Source: Nocardia terpenica (lineage in GTDB: Bacteria; Actinomycetota; Actinomycetes; Mycobacteriales; Mycobacteriaceae). Taken from it: a DNA stretch of 64,000 bases. Both the position numbers and the translations under genes were made by a program. The stretch covers positions 682,001 to 746,000 of the forward strand of contig NZ_JABMCZ010000002.1 in the NCBI RefSeq assembly GCF_013186535.1. The letters are read 5' to 3'. The notes beneath the pieces were generated by a model. That model did not search any database. It was not told the DNA's origin and worked only from the letters and a program-made list of their open reading frames with translations. This document shows positions 43,241 to 51,257 of the stretch, one piece after another; position 1 is the stretch's first letter, and each line of letters opens with the position of its first letter.

Positions 43241-45817
43241 GTGAGCGCACAGGATCTGCCACAGGAACTTCGCCGTGCGTTGGCGGGGGTAGCCCGCATG
43301 CCGCGGCTACTCGTCGCCTCGGACTACGACGGGACCATCGCGCCCATCGTGTCCGATCCGGCGAAGGCGTATCCCCATCGGGAATCGGTGAGCGCGCTAC
43401 GCGCCCTCGCCGGCTTGACCGCCACCACGGCGGCTGTCATCTCAGGCCGGGCGCTGCGTGATCTCGCGGCGCTGTCCCGGCTGCCGGTCGAGGTACAGCT
43501 GATCGGAAGCCACGGTTCGGAATTCGACGTCGGCTTCGTCCACGCCATCGACAACGACGCCAAACAGCTTCTGCAGGAAGTGCAGAACTCGCTGACCCAC
43601 ATCGCCGAGAACAACCCCGGCGCCGCGGTCGAGCTCAAACCGGCCAGCGTCGCCCTGCACGTCCGCAACGCCTCCCCCGAGGTCGGCCGCCGGGCGCTGC
43701 AGCAGGCCCGGCAGGGACCGGCCAGCTGGGTGGGCGTGCAGGTGACCGAGGGCAAGGCCGTCATCGAACTGGCCGTCATCCAGACCGACAAGGGTGCGGC
43801 GCTGGACATCATCCGGCACCAGGAGGGCGCGTCGGCCGCGGTCTTCTTCGGCGACGACGTCACCGACGAGAAGGCCTTCGCCCGGCTGTCCGGACCGGAC
43901 GTGGGTATCAAGGTCGGCGACGGCGACAGCCTCGCCGGGTATCGGGTGACCAGTACCGAGGAGGTGGCCAAGGCCCTGGCGTATCTGCTCGAGGAGCGGC
44001 GCACCTGGCTGGCCGGCGCCTCCGCCCCCCGGATCGAGCGACTGACCATGCTGGCCAGCCCGCGGGCCAAGGTTCTGGTCACGCCCGACGGGACCGTCAC
44101 CTGGTTCTGCCATCCGGAACCGGACTCGGCGGCCGTGTTCGCCCACCTGCTGGGCGGCCCGGAGGCGGGGCACTTCACCATCGCGCCGGAGCGGCCCGGC
44201 CTGCCGCTGTCGCAGCGGTACTTCGACGGCACCATGACCGTCGAAACCCGTTGGGCCAGCCTGCAGGTCGTGGACTACCTGCCGCACGACGTGCCGCCCG
44301 AGCGCACCGACCTGACCCGGGTCATCACCGGCGACGCCAAGGCCGTGGTGACCTTCGCGCCGCGGCCGGAGTTCGGCCAGGTGCCGGTGACGCTGGTGCA
44401 CGAGCCCGCCGGGCTGCGGGTGCACGGCACCAACGACCCGATCGTGCTGCGGTCGCCGGGCGTGCAGTGGGAGATCTTCGAGGAGGGCATCCACCACGTC
44501 GCGCGCGCGGTCGTCGATCCCTCGCGCGGCCCCGTCGTGCTGGAGATGCGCTGCGGCACCTCCGATCTCGCTCCGGCGATGGTGAGCGAGGCCGACCGGC
44601 GGCACGAGGCCGAGCGGTACTGGCGCGGCTGGGCCGACGACCTCGAACTGCCGCCGCTGAAACCGGATCTGATGAAGCGGTCGGCGCTGACGCTGCGCGG
44701 CCTGGTGCACGAGCCCTCGGGCTCGATCATGGCCGCGGCCACCACCTCGCTGCCCGAGGACATCGGCGGCGTGCGCAACTGGGACTACCGCTACTGCTGG
44801 CTGCGCGACGCGTCGCTGACCGCGCACGCGCTGGTCTCGCTGGGCTCGCTGGGCGAGGCCGAGGAATTCCTGGACTGGGTGCACCGGGTGCTGGAGACGC
44901 TGTCCGGCCCCGAGCGGCTGCACCCGCTGTACACGCTCTACGGCGAGACACTGGGACCGGAGGCCGTGCTCGATCAGCTGCCCGGCTACGCGGGCTCGCG
45001 GCCCGTGCGGGTGGGCAACGCGGCGAACATGCAGGTGCAGTTGGACGTGTTCGGCCCCATCGTGGATCTCATTGCCGCCCTGGCCGATGCGCGCGAGCGC
45101 AAGGGCATCGTCGATCCGGCCAAGGCGCTGCCGGATCGGGAGTGGGAGCTGGTGCACGCCATGGTGTCGGCGGTCCAGCGTCGCTGGCGCGAACCGGATC
45201 ACGGCATTTGGGAAATTCGCGGCAATCCTCGCCATCACGTCTATTCGAAGGTGATGGGCTGGCTGACCGTCGACCGCGCGCTGCGGCTGTCGACACGTTT
45301 CGGCCGGATGGCCGACCCGGCGTGGGCCGAACTGCGCGACACCATCGCCGAGGAGGTCAAGGCCAAGGGCTGGAACGAGCAGGTGCAGTCCTACACCGCG
45401 GCCTACGACGGCACCGACCTGGACGCCGCCACCCTGCACATCGGGCTCAGCGGGCTGATCGACGCCTCCGATCCGCGCTTCGCCGCCACCGTGGTGGCGA
45501 CGGAGGCCGAGTTGCGCAGCGGGTCGACCGTCTACCGGTACCACCACGACGACGGACTGCCCGGCGGCGAGGGCGGATTCCACCTGTGCGCCGCCTGGCT
45601 GGTGGAGGCATACCTGCTGATCGGCAAGCGCGAGGACGCCGAGGCGCTGTTCGCCCAGCTGGTGGACGTCGCCGGACCCACCGGCCTGCTCAGCGAGGAA
45701 TACGACCCGGTGGCCGAACGCTCCCTCGGCAACCACCCGCAGGCCTACAGCCACCTCGGCCTCCTGCGCTGCGCCCAACTCCTGAGCCAGCCGGTCCCAG
45801 CCCTCGCCCAGCAGTAA
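43241..45817 (+). CDS. Trehalose-6-phosphate phosphatase fused to a GH15 glycosidase
   Basis: This 858-residue protein has an N-terminal HAD phosphatase of the OtsB type (residues about 15-245; DYDGT at 28-32 with the nucleophile Asp, and FFGDDVTDEKAF for the Mg site). A C-terminal GH15 glucoamylase/trehalase domain follows (EDIGGVRNWDYRYCWLRDASL, the catalytic Glu in DHGIWEIRGNP, and LLSEEYDP). The first domain would make trehalose from trehalose-6-phosphate; the second could hydrolyse it to glucose. GTG 43241 is the start. No signal peptide is seen. A rho-independent terminator follows. Confidence 0.88.
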   Translation: MSAQDLPQELRRALAGVARMPRLLVASDYDGTIAPIVSDPAKAYPHRESVSALRALAGLTATTAAVISGRALRDLAALSRLPVEVQLIGSHGSEFDVGFVHAIDNDAKQLLQEVQNSLTHIAENNPGAAVELKPASVALHVRNASPEVGRRALQQARQGPASWVGVQVTEGKAVIELAVIQTDKGAALDIIRHQEGASAAVFFGDDVTDEKAFARLSGPDVGIKVGDGDSLAGYRVTSTEEVAKALAYLLEERRTWLAGASAPRIERLTMLASPRAKVLVTPDGTVTWFCHPEPDSAAVFAHLLGGPEAGHFTIAPERPGLPLSQRYFDGTMTVETRWASLQVVDYLPHDVPPERTDLTRVITGDAKAVVTFAPRPEFGQVPVTLVHEPAGLRVHGTNDPIVLRSPGVQWEIFEEGIHHVARAVVDPSRGPVVLEMRCGTSDLAPAMVSEADRRHEAERYWRGWADDLELPPLKPDLMKRSALTLRGLVHEPSGSIMAAATTSLPEDIGGVRNWDYRYCWLRDASLTAHALVSLGSLGEAEEFLDWVHRVLETLSGPERLHPLYTLYGETLGPEAVLDQLPGYAGSRPVRVGNAANMQVQLDVFGPIVDLIAALADARERKGIVDPAKALPDREWELVHAMVSAVQRRWREPDHGIWEIRGNPRHHVYSKVMGWLTVDRALRLSTRFGRMADPAWAELRDTIAEEVKAKGWNEQVQSYTAAYDGTDLDAATLHIGLSGLIDASDPRFAATVVATEAELRSGSTVYRYHHDDGLPGGEGGFHLCAAWLVEAYLLIGKREDAEALFAQLVDVAGPTGLLSEEYDPVAERSLGNHPQAYSHLGLLRCAQLLSQPVPALAQQ

Positions 45818-45831
45818 TACGAATCCCGTTC

Positions 45832-45864
45832 GGGCCGGTGATCTCCAGATCACCGGCCCTTTTT
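45832..45864 (+). terminator. Rho-independent terminator after the OtsB-GH15 gene
   Basis: A perfect 13-bp stem (GGGCCGGTGATCT with AGATCACCGGCCC) and a 2-base loop are followed by five T residues. It lies 15 bp after the stop codon and is the clearest classical terminator in the window. Confidence 0.92.
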
Positions 45865-45929
45865 CGTGGGATCCCGGGCACCCCTGCGACCCGATGCCCA
45901 AGTAATCGGACGCTTGCGTTACATTAAAT

Positions 45930-45944
45930 GGAAATCGTTTCCGT
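45930..45944. promoter_or_regulatory. Zur-like operator upstream of the metal ABC transporter
   Basis: TGGAAATCGTTTCCG is a dyad (GGAAA and TTTCC around TCG) resembling the 7-1-7 Zur box TGAAAATNATTTTCA of actinobacteria. It lies 24 bp before the binding-protein gene. It suggests zinc-dependent repression. Confidence 0.6.
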
Positions 45945-45968
45945 TTAAGGTGTGCAGGAGTACCCCGC

Positions 45969-46844
45969 GTGATCAGAAGTTCCGCTGTTCGGTCGGCCGT
46001 CGCGATGGGCGTACTCACCGTCGCGCTGACCGCCTGCGGCGGGCCGAAGACCGATTCCGGGCGGCTCACCATCGTCGCCTCCACCAGCGTGTGGGGCAGT
46101 ATCGCGGCCGCGATCGCCGGGCCGGACGTGCGGGTGGAGTCGATCATCGGCAACCCGGCCGACGACCCGCACTCCTACTCGACCACCCCGTCCGACGCCG
46201 CCAAGATCCACGACGCCGCGCTGGTCGTGCTCAACGGCGGCGGTTACGACGAGTTTGCCCAGCAGGCCGCGGCCGGGCGCGGCAAACCCACCATCGACGC
46301 GTTTGCCACCCGCGTCAGCACCGACGACAACGAACACGTCTGGTACGACACGAGAACCGTGGACGCCGTGTCCACCAGGATCGCCACCACGCTCGGCACC
46401 CTCGACGCCGCGCACGCCCGGGACTACATCGACCGCGCCGACGCCTTCCGGGCACAGCTGAAGAGCATCGACGCCATCACCGCCGGGCTGGCGGCCGCGC
46501 ACCCGAGAACGCCCGTGCTGCAGACCGAACCGCTCGCGCACTATCTGCTGCGGGCCGCCGATGCCGACGATCGCACCCCGCGCGCCTTCGCCGAGGCCAT
46601 CGAGCAGGGCACCGATCCCGCGCCCGCCGTGGTGGCCGCCGTGCGAAACATGATGACCGCCAAGCAGGTCCGTGCGCTGATATACAACATTCAGACCGAG
46701 GACAAGACCACCCGCGACATCGCCGCCGCGGCCCGCTCCGCCGGAGTCCCCGTGGTCGAGGTCACCGAGACCCTCCCGCGCGACACCGACTACATCCGCT
46801 GGCAGACGGCCAACGCCCAGGCCCTGGCCCACGCCCTCGCCTGA
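45969..46844 (+). CDS. Metal-binding lipoprotein of a zinc/manganese ABC importer (ZnuA-like)
   Basis: This 291-residue solute-binding protein has a lipoprotein signal with lipobox LTAC (cysteine at residue 23) and so should be anchored outside the membrane. It belongs to the cluster A-I family (ASTSVWGSIAAAIAGPDVRVESIIGNPADDPHSYSTTPSDAAKI, with the metal His in DPHSY; later HVWYDTRTV gives a second His). The transport ATPase and permease follow. A Zur-like site upstream points to zinc. The start GTG 45969 has GCAGGAG about 9 bases upstream. Confidence 0.85.
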   Translation: MIRSSAVRSAVAMGVLTVALTACGGPKTDSGRLTIVASTSVWGSIAAAIAGPDVRVESIIGNPADDPHSYSTTPSDAAKIHDAALVVLNGGGYDEFAQQAAAGRGKPTIDAFATRVSTDDNEHVWYDTRTVDAVSTRIATTLGTLDAAHARDYIDRADAFRAQLKSIDAITAGLAAAHPRTPVLQTEPLAHYLLRAADADDRTPRAFAEAIEQGTDPAPAVVAAVRNMMTAKQVRALIYNIQTEDKTTRDIAAAARSAGVPVVEVTETLPRDTDYIRWQTANAQALAHALA

Positions 46845-46859
46845 CCAGGAGTTCCAGTC

Positions 46860-47723
46860 ATGACCTCCGCCCACCCCGCCGCGGTGCACACCGAACCGAC
46901 CGACTGTCCCCTCTGCGAAATCCGCACTCCCGCGGTGCGATTGCGCGGTGCACGGCTGTCGTTCGGGGAGCGCGTGCTGTGGGACGGGCTGAATCTGGAT
47001 ATCGCGGCCGGGGAGTTCGTGGCGGTGCTCGGGCCGAACGGGTCGGGCAAGACCTCGCTGCTGCGGATGCTGCTGGGCCAGATCGCGCCCGATGCCGGGA
47101 GCGTCGAGGTGGCGGGTGCGGCGGCGCGCGTGGGCAATCCGGATATCGGCTATGTGCCGCAGCAGAAGACCATCGATGCCGGGGTGCAGTTGCGCGGGGT
47201 CGACCTGGTCGGGCTCGGCGTGGACGGGCACCGCTGGGGGCTGGGCCTGCGTGGGCGCAAGGAGCGGCGGCGCAAGGTGGCCGACGCGGTGGCGCAGGTC
47301 GGCGCCGAGCGATTCGCGCGGGCGCCGCTGGAGGCGCTGTCCGGCGGTGAGCAGCAGCGGCTGCGGGTGGCGCAGGCCCTGGTCGGCGATCCGCGGGTGC
47401 TGCTGTGCGACGAGCCGCTGCTGAGCCTGGACCTGGCGAATCAGCGGCTGGTGGCCGAGCTCATCGACCGCCGCCGCCGCACACACGACACCGCGGTGCT
47501 TTTCGTGACCCACGAGATCAATCCCGTGCTGCCGCTGGTGGATCGGGTGCTGTACCTGGTCGACGGCGAGTTCCGGATCGGCACGCCCGACGAGGTGATG
47601 ACCTCCGAGGTGCTGTCGGAGCTGTACCGCACCCGGGTCGACGTGCTGCGGGTGCGCGACCGGCTGGTGGTGGTCGGCACCGGCGACGCCATCGACGCGC
47701 TCGGCGGGGAGGCGGCCTCGTGA
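46860..47723 (+). CDS. ABC transporter ATPase for metal uptake
   Basis: This 287-residue ATPase has Walker A GPNGSGKTSLL, the ABC signature LSGGEQQRLRVAQAL, Walker B VLLCDEPLLSLD and the switch His in VTHE. It follows the lipoprotein gene by 15 bp and its stop overlaps the permease start (GTGA). The N-terminus carries CPLCEIRTP, a short CxxC that is unusual for the family and could bind metal. Confidence 0.87.
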   Translation: MTSAHPAAVHTEPTDCPLCEIRTPAVRLRGARLSFGERVLWDGLNLDIAAGEFVAVLGPNGSGKTSLLRMLLGQIAPDAGSVEVAGAAARVGNPDIGYVPQQKTIDAGVQLRGVDLVGLGVDGHRWGLGLRGRKERRRKVADAVAQVGAERFARAPLEALSGGEQQRLRVAQALVGDPRVLLCDEPLLSLDLANQRLVAELIDRRRRTHDTAVLFVTHEINPVLPLVDRVLYLVDGEFRIGTPDEVMTSEVLSELYRTRVDVLRVRDRLVVVGTGDAIDALGGEAAS

Positions 47724-48601
47724 ACCGGACACTCGGCGACGTGCTGTCGAAGATGCTGGACTTCTCCACCACCGCCGATCTGCTGTCCTATGACTTCGTC
47801 CAGCAGGCGGTGCTGGCCGCCGCGCTGCTCGGCCTGCTGGCCGGGGTGATCGGGCCGCTGATCGTGTGCAGGCAGATGTCGTTCGCGGTGCACGGCACCA
47901 GCGAGCTGTCGCTGACCGGCGCCGCCGCCGCGCTGCTGGCGGGCATCGGGGTGGGCGCGGGGGCGATCGCCGGATCGGTGATCGCGGCCGTGCTCTTCGG
48001 TGTGCTGGGTTCGCGGGCGCGGGAACGGGATTCGGTGATCGCCGTGGTGCTCTCGTTCGGCCTCGGCCTGTCGGTGCTGTTCCTGTGGCTCGGGCCCAGC
48101 CGCGCGGGCTCCAAGTTCTCGCTGCTCACCGGGCAGGTGGTGAGCGTCGGCAATAACGGCCTGACGCTGCTGACCGCCTGCACCGTCGGTGTGCTGCTGG
48201 TATTGGCGGTGGTCTACCGCCCGCTGCTGTTCGCCAGCTCCGACCCGGAAGTGGCGGTGGCGCGCGGGGTTCCGGTCCGGGCGCTGTCGGTGGTGTTCGC
48301 GGTGCTGCTGGGCATCACCGCCGCCTTCGGCGTGCAGATCGTCGGCGCGCTGCTGGTCCTGTCGCTGCTCATCACCCCCGCCGCGGCCGCCGCCCAACTG
48401 ACCGCGAGCCCGCTCCGCGCCACCGTGTTCGCCGTGGCCTTCGCCGAACTCTCCGCCGTCGGCGGCATCCTCCTGTCCCTGGCCCCCGGCGTCCCGGTCT
48501 CCACCTTCGTCACGACCATCTCGTTCGCGATCTACCTGATCTGCCGAATTATCGGCCGCCGCACCAGTTCTCGCCGGACGCCAACACCGGCCACAGCCTG
48601 A
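47720..48601 (+). CDS. ABC transporter permease of the ZnuB/MntB family
   Basis: This 293-residue permease has eight to nine membrane helices and the ABC-3 family core QMSFAVHGTSELSLTGAAAALLAG, DPEVAVARGVPVRALSVVF and LLVLSLLITPAAAAAQLT. With the upstream genes it forms a complete importer for zinc or manganese. GTG 47720 overlaps the ATPase stop. A dispersed repeat (R5) follows. Confidence 0.87.
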   Translation: MNRTLGDVLSKMLDFSTTADLLSYDFVQQAVLAAALLGLLAGVIGPLIVCRQMSFAVHGTSELSLTGAAAALLAGIGVGAGAIAGSVIAAVLFGVLGSRARERDSVIAVVLSFGLGLSVLFLWLGPSRAGSKFSLLTGQVVSVGNNGLTLLTACTVGVLLVLAVVYRPLLFASSDPEVAVARGVPVRALSVVFAVLLGITAAFGVQIVGALLVLSLLITPAAAAAQLTASPLRATVFAVAFAELSAVGGILLSLAPGVPVSTFVTTISFAIYLICRIIGRRTSSRRTPTPATA

Positions 48602-48648
48602 GCGCGTCGACGACAGCTCCCCTCATTCCGGCACCTCCCTCACTCGCC

Positions 48649-48829
48649 ATCCCGGCGCGCTTCGGCCGGAACCCACCCTGCCGCAGGAGATCCCGGCCAA
48701 AAGCACGCCGGGATAACGAGCGGGACCTCACGGCGGGATAACGAGCGGGACCCGCACCGCGGGATGACCAGCGGAACCCACACCGCGGGATGACCAGCGG
48801 AACCCCACACGCCGGGAGGACGAGCGGTA
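48649..48829. repeat. Dispersed repeat copy R5 between the permease gene and mutY
   Basis: Two hairpins are present: a degenerate one (TCCCGGC-GCGCTTCG-GCCGGAA, 48650-48671) and a perfect one (ATCCCGGC-CAAAAGCAC-GCCGGGAT, 48690-48714). Units of 25-27 bp (GGGATAACGAGCGGGA, then GGGATGACCAGCGGAA types) follow to about 48829. It lies between convergent genes. The period is irregular, unlike the copies inside coding regions. Confidence 0.85.
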
Positions 48830-48841
48830 CTTCTGTGGTGC

Positions 48842-49720
48842 TCAGCTCGCGCCACCCTCGCCCGCGAGGGCGAACAGGCCATCGGAAGTTTGCTCGATCA
48901 GCCCGTCCACCAGCAGCGAATCCAATGCTCGGTCTCGCTGGCCGGGGTCGCGGGTCCAGGCCAGGTCCAGGGTGATTCGCTCCACCGGGCCGGTGGCGGC
49001 GCGCAGGACGTCGAGCAGGCGGCCGCGGGCCTGGCGGTCGGTGCCGTCGTATTTCTGGACGCGGCGGACGATGTCCGAGGCCGGGCGGCCCGCGGTGACC
49101 CAGGCGCAGCGGGGCAGGGGGCAGCGATCGCAGTCGGGGGTGCGGGCGGTGCACACCAGGGCGCCCAGTTCCATCAGGGCGGCGGAAAACGTTGCGGCGC
49201 GGTCGGTTCGGGCGGGGAGCAGCGCCTCGGTCTCGGCCAGGTCGCGGGCGGCGGGATTCCCGGCCTCGGCGCGCCCGTGCACGGCCCGCGCGACCACGCG
49301 GCGAACATTGGTGTCCACCACGGGAACCCGCTGCCCGTACGCGAAACAGGCCACCGCGCGGGCGGTGTACGCGCCTATGCCGGGCAGCGACAGCAGCACC
49401 TCCACATCGGCGGGCACCGCGTCGCCGTGCTCGGCGGCCAGCACCTGCGCGCACTCGTGCAGCCGCAGCGCGCGCCGCGGATAGCCCAGCTTGCCCCAGG
49501 CGCGCAGCACCTCACCCGGCGCGGCGGCGGCCATCGCCGACGGCACCGGCCAGCGCGCCACCCATTCCCGCCAGACCGGCTCCACCCGCACCACCGGCGT
49601 CTGCTGCAGCATGATCTCGCTCATCAGGATTTGCCACGCGCTCACCCCCGGGCGGCGCCACGGCAGATCCCGGGCAGTCCGGTCGTACCAGTCGATCAGA
49701 ACATCGGAGTCGATACTCAT
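48842..49720 (-). CDS. mutY: A/G-specific adenine DNA glycosylase
   Basis: This 292-residue HhH-GPD glycosylase removes adenine mispaired with 8-oxoguanine. The catalytic region EIMLQQTPVVRVEPVW includes the Glu; the HhH-GPD hairpin LLSLPGIGAYTARAVACFAYGQRVPVVDTNV follows. A [4Fe-4S] cluster is ligated by the four cysteines of CTARTPDCDRCPLPRC. It is divergent from the carbonic anhydrase gene. The order mutY, carbonic anhydrase, membrane protein, disA, radA is conserved in mycobacteria. Confidence 0.92.
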   Translation of the reverse strand: MSIDSDVLIDWYDRTARDLPWRRPGVSAWQILMSEIMLQQTPVVRVEPVWREWVARWPVPSAMAAAAPGEVLRAWGKLGYPRRALRLHECAQVLAAEHGDAVPADVEVLLSLPGIGAYTARAVACFAYGQRVPVVDTNVRRVVARAVHGRAEAGNPAARDLAETEALLPARTDRAATFSAALMELGALVCTARTPDCDRCPLPRCAWVTAGRPASDIVRRVQKYDGTDRQARGRLLDVLRAATGPVERITLDLAWTRDPGQRDRALDSLLVDGLIEQTSDGLFALAGEGGAS

Positions 49721-49821
49721 TACCGCGTCATCACTCCATCGGCCGTCGAAACCGGGTAAGTTTGCTCGGCCGTAACTTTTGGGACTCGCCGGTAACCGGC
49801 GCGCTGTGGAAAATGGGACAC

Positions 49822-50445
49822 ATGGCTCATAACAACCCGATCAGTGCGTGGAAGGCCCTCCGCGAGGGCAACGAGCGCTTCGTCAACGGCACGCTGGAGC
49901 ATCCTAGCCAGGGGGCCGCGGACCGCGCGAAGCTCGTCAGCGGACAGCAGCCGGGGGCGATCCTGTTCGGGTGCGGCGACTCCCGCGTGGCCGCGGAGAT
50001 CATCTTCGACCAGGGCCTCGGCGATATGTTCGTGGTCCGCACCGCCGGGCATGTCATCGACGCCTCGGTGCTCGGCTCCATCGAGTACGGCGTGGAGATC
50101 CTGCACGTGCCGCTGATCATCGTGCTCGGGCACGACAGCTGCGGCGCCGTGCGCGCCACCATCGACGCGCTCGACGGCGGCGACGTGCCCGGCGGGTTCA
50201 TCCGCAGCGTGGTCGAACGGGTCACCCCCTCCATTCTGATCGGCCGCCGCGAGGGCCTCACCGAGGTCGACGAGCTCGAGGCCCGGCACGTGGTCGAGAC
50301 CGCCCGGCTGCTCATGCAGCGGTCGATGATCATCTCCCAGCGCGTGGCCACCGGTGAGTGCGCCATCGCCTGTGTCACATACAAACTCGCCGACGGCCGG
50401 GTGCAGCTGCACCGGGTCATCGGCAACGTGGGCGAAACCGTCTGA
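49822..50445 (+). CDS. canB: Beta-class carbonic anhydrase
   Basis: This 207-residue enzyme interconverts CO2 and bicarbonate with zinc. The ligands are visible in FGCGDSRVAAE (Cys and the Asp-Arg pair) and LGHDSCGAVRA (His and Cys). It closely matches Rv3588c of M. tuberculosis (NPISAWKALREGNERFV at the start). ATG 49822 is chosen by homology; ATG 49813 is in frame three codons earlier. It is divergent from mutY with about 100 bp between them. Confidence 0.92.
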   Translation: MAHNNPISAWKALREGNERFVNGTLEHPSQGAADRAKLVSGQQPGAILFGCGDSRVAAEIIFDQGLGDMFVVRTAGHVIDASVLGSIEYGVEILHVPLIIVLGHDSCGAVRATIDALDGGDVPGGFIRSVVERVTPSILIGRREGLTEVDELEARHVVETARLLMQRSMIISQRVATGECAIACVTYKLADGRVQLHRVIGNVGETV

Positions 50446-50506
50446 GCCGCCGACACGCCGCGCCCCTGATCGGGGGGTGCTCGATGCTGCGCTTACCGTT
50501 GTTGCC

Positions 50507-51175
50507 GTGTTGGAACCGACTGGACCGCTACCACCCGAGATCTATTGGCGCCGCCGCCTGCTCGCCATCGCGGCGCTCGTGGTCGCCCTGGCGCTCGTAG
50601 TCTGGCTGGCGTTCGTGCTGCTGCGCGGCAGTGGCGGGAAATCCGAGGCCAAGGCTGCGGCGACGACCTCGTCGTCGGTCACCAGCAAGGCCGGGACGTC
50701 GGCAAGCGGCGTGCCCGCCAGCGCGAGCTCGGGCGCCCCGCAGCCGTCCGGTTCGGTGAACGCCACCGCCAACGGCACCCCGCCGCAGTGCCCGGATCAG
50801 TCGATCGCGGTGAAAGTGGCGGTGGCCCAGCCGACCTACAAGTCGGGCGAGCAGCCGGTGTTCAACATCGTCATCACCAATATCGGTACCGCCCCGTGCT
50901 CGCGGGACATGGGTTCGGGGCTACAGCAGGTAGCGGTGCAGTCGCTGGACGGCCAGCGGCGGCTGTGGTCGAGCACCGACTGCGACCAGGGCGGCCCCGC
51001 CGACGTCCGCTCCCTCAACGGCGGCCAGCAGGCAGCCTTCCAACTCACCTGGTCCGGCACCACCTCCCAGCCCAACTGCGCGGGCGACCGCGTCCCGGTC
51101 CCCCCGGGCGCCTACGCCGTAGTAGCCCAATTCGGCACCGTCCGAAGCACACCGGAGCCATTCAATATCGCCTGA
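50507..51175 (+). CDS. Membrane-anchored exported protein (Rv3587c-like)
   Basis: This 222-residue protein has one N-terminal membrane helix (LLAIAALVVALALVVWLAFVLL), a low-complexity Ser/Thr/Ala linker and a C-terminal domain with three cysteines (PQCPDQ, APCSRD, PNCAGD). It is expected outside the membrane. Its function is unknown, and its position next to disA is the same in mycobacteria. The GTG at 50507 (VLEPTGPLPPEIYW) is chosen; an upstream ATG at 50484 is out of frame. Confidence 0.78.
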   Translation: MLEPTGPLPPEIYWRRRLLAIAALVVALALVVWLAFVLLRGSGGKSEAKAAATTSSSVTSKAGTSASGVPASASSGAPQPSGSVNATANGTPPQCPDQSIAVKVAVAQPTYKSGEQPVFNIVITNIGTAPCSRDMGSGLQQVAVQSLDGQRRLWSSTDCDQGGPADVRSLNGGQQAAFQLTWSGTTSQPNCAGDRVPVPPGAYAVVAQFGTVRSTPEPFNIA

Positions 51176-51182
51176 CCAACCC

Positions 51183-51257
51183 ACCATCCCGGCCGACCAA
51201 CCACCGTCATCCCGGCCGACCCAATCATCGTCATCCCGGCATGCTTTCGGCCGGGAT
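51183..51257. repeat. Dispersed repeat copy R6 between convergent genes
   Basis: Three units of CATCCCGGCCGACC type (periods 23-24 bp) end in the hairpin ATCCCGGC-ATGCTTTCG-GCCGGGAT (51233-51257). The last base is the first base of the disA stop (on the minus strand). Lying between convergent genes, the hairpin could serve as a terminator for both. Confidence 0.85.

Noticed and set aside
43442..46153. Long minus-strand open frame of about 900 codons
   Set aside because: It lies opposite the OtsB-GH15 and lipoprotein genes, whose motifs are unambiguous. It is a high-GC shadow with His/Gln/Gly-rich composition.
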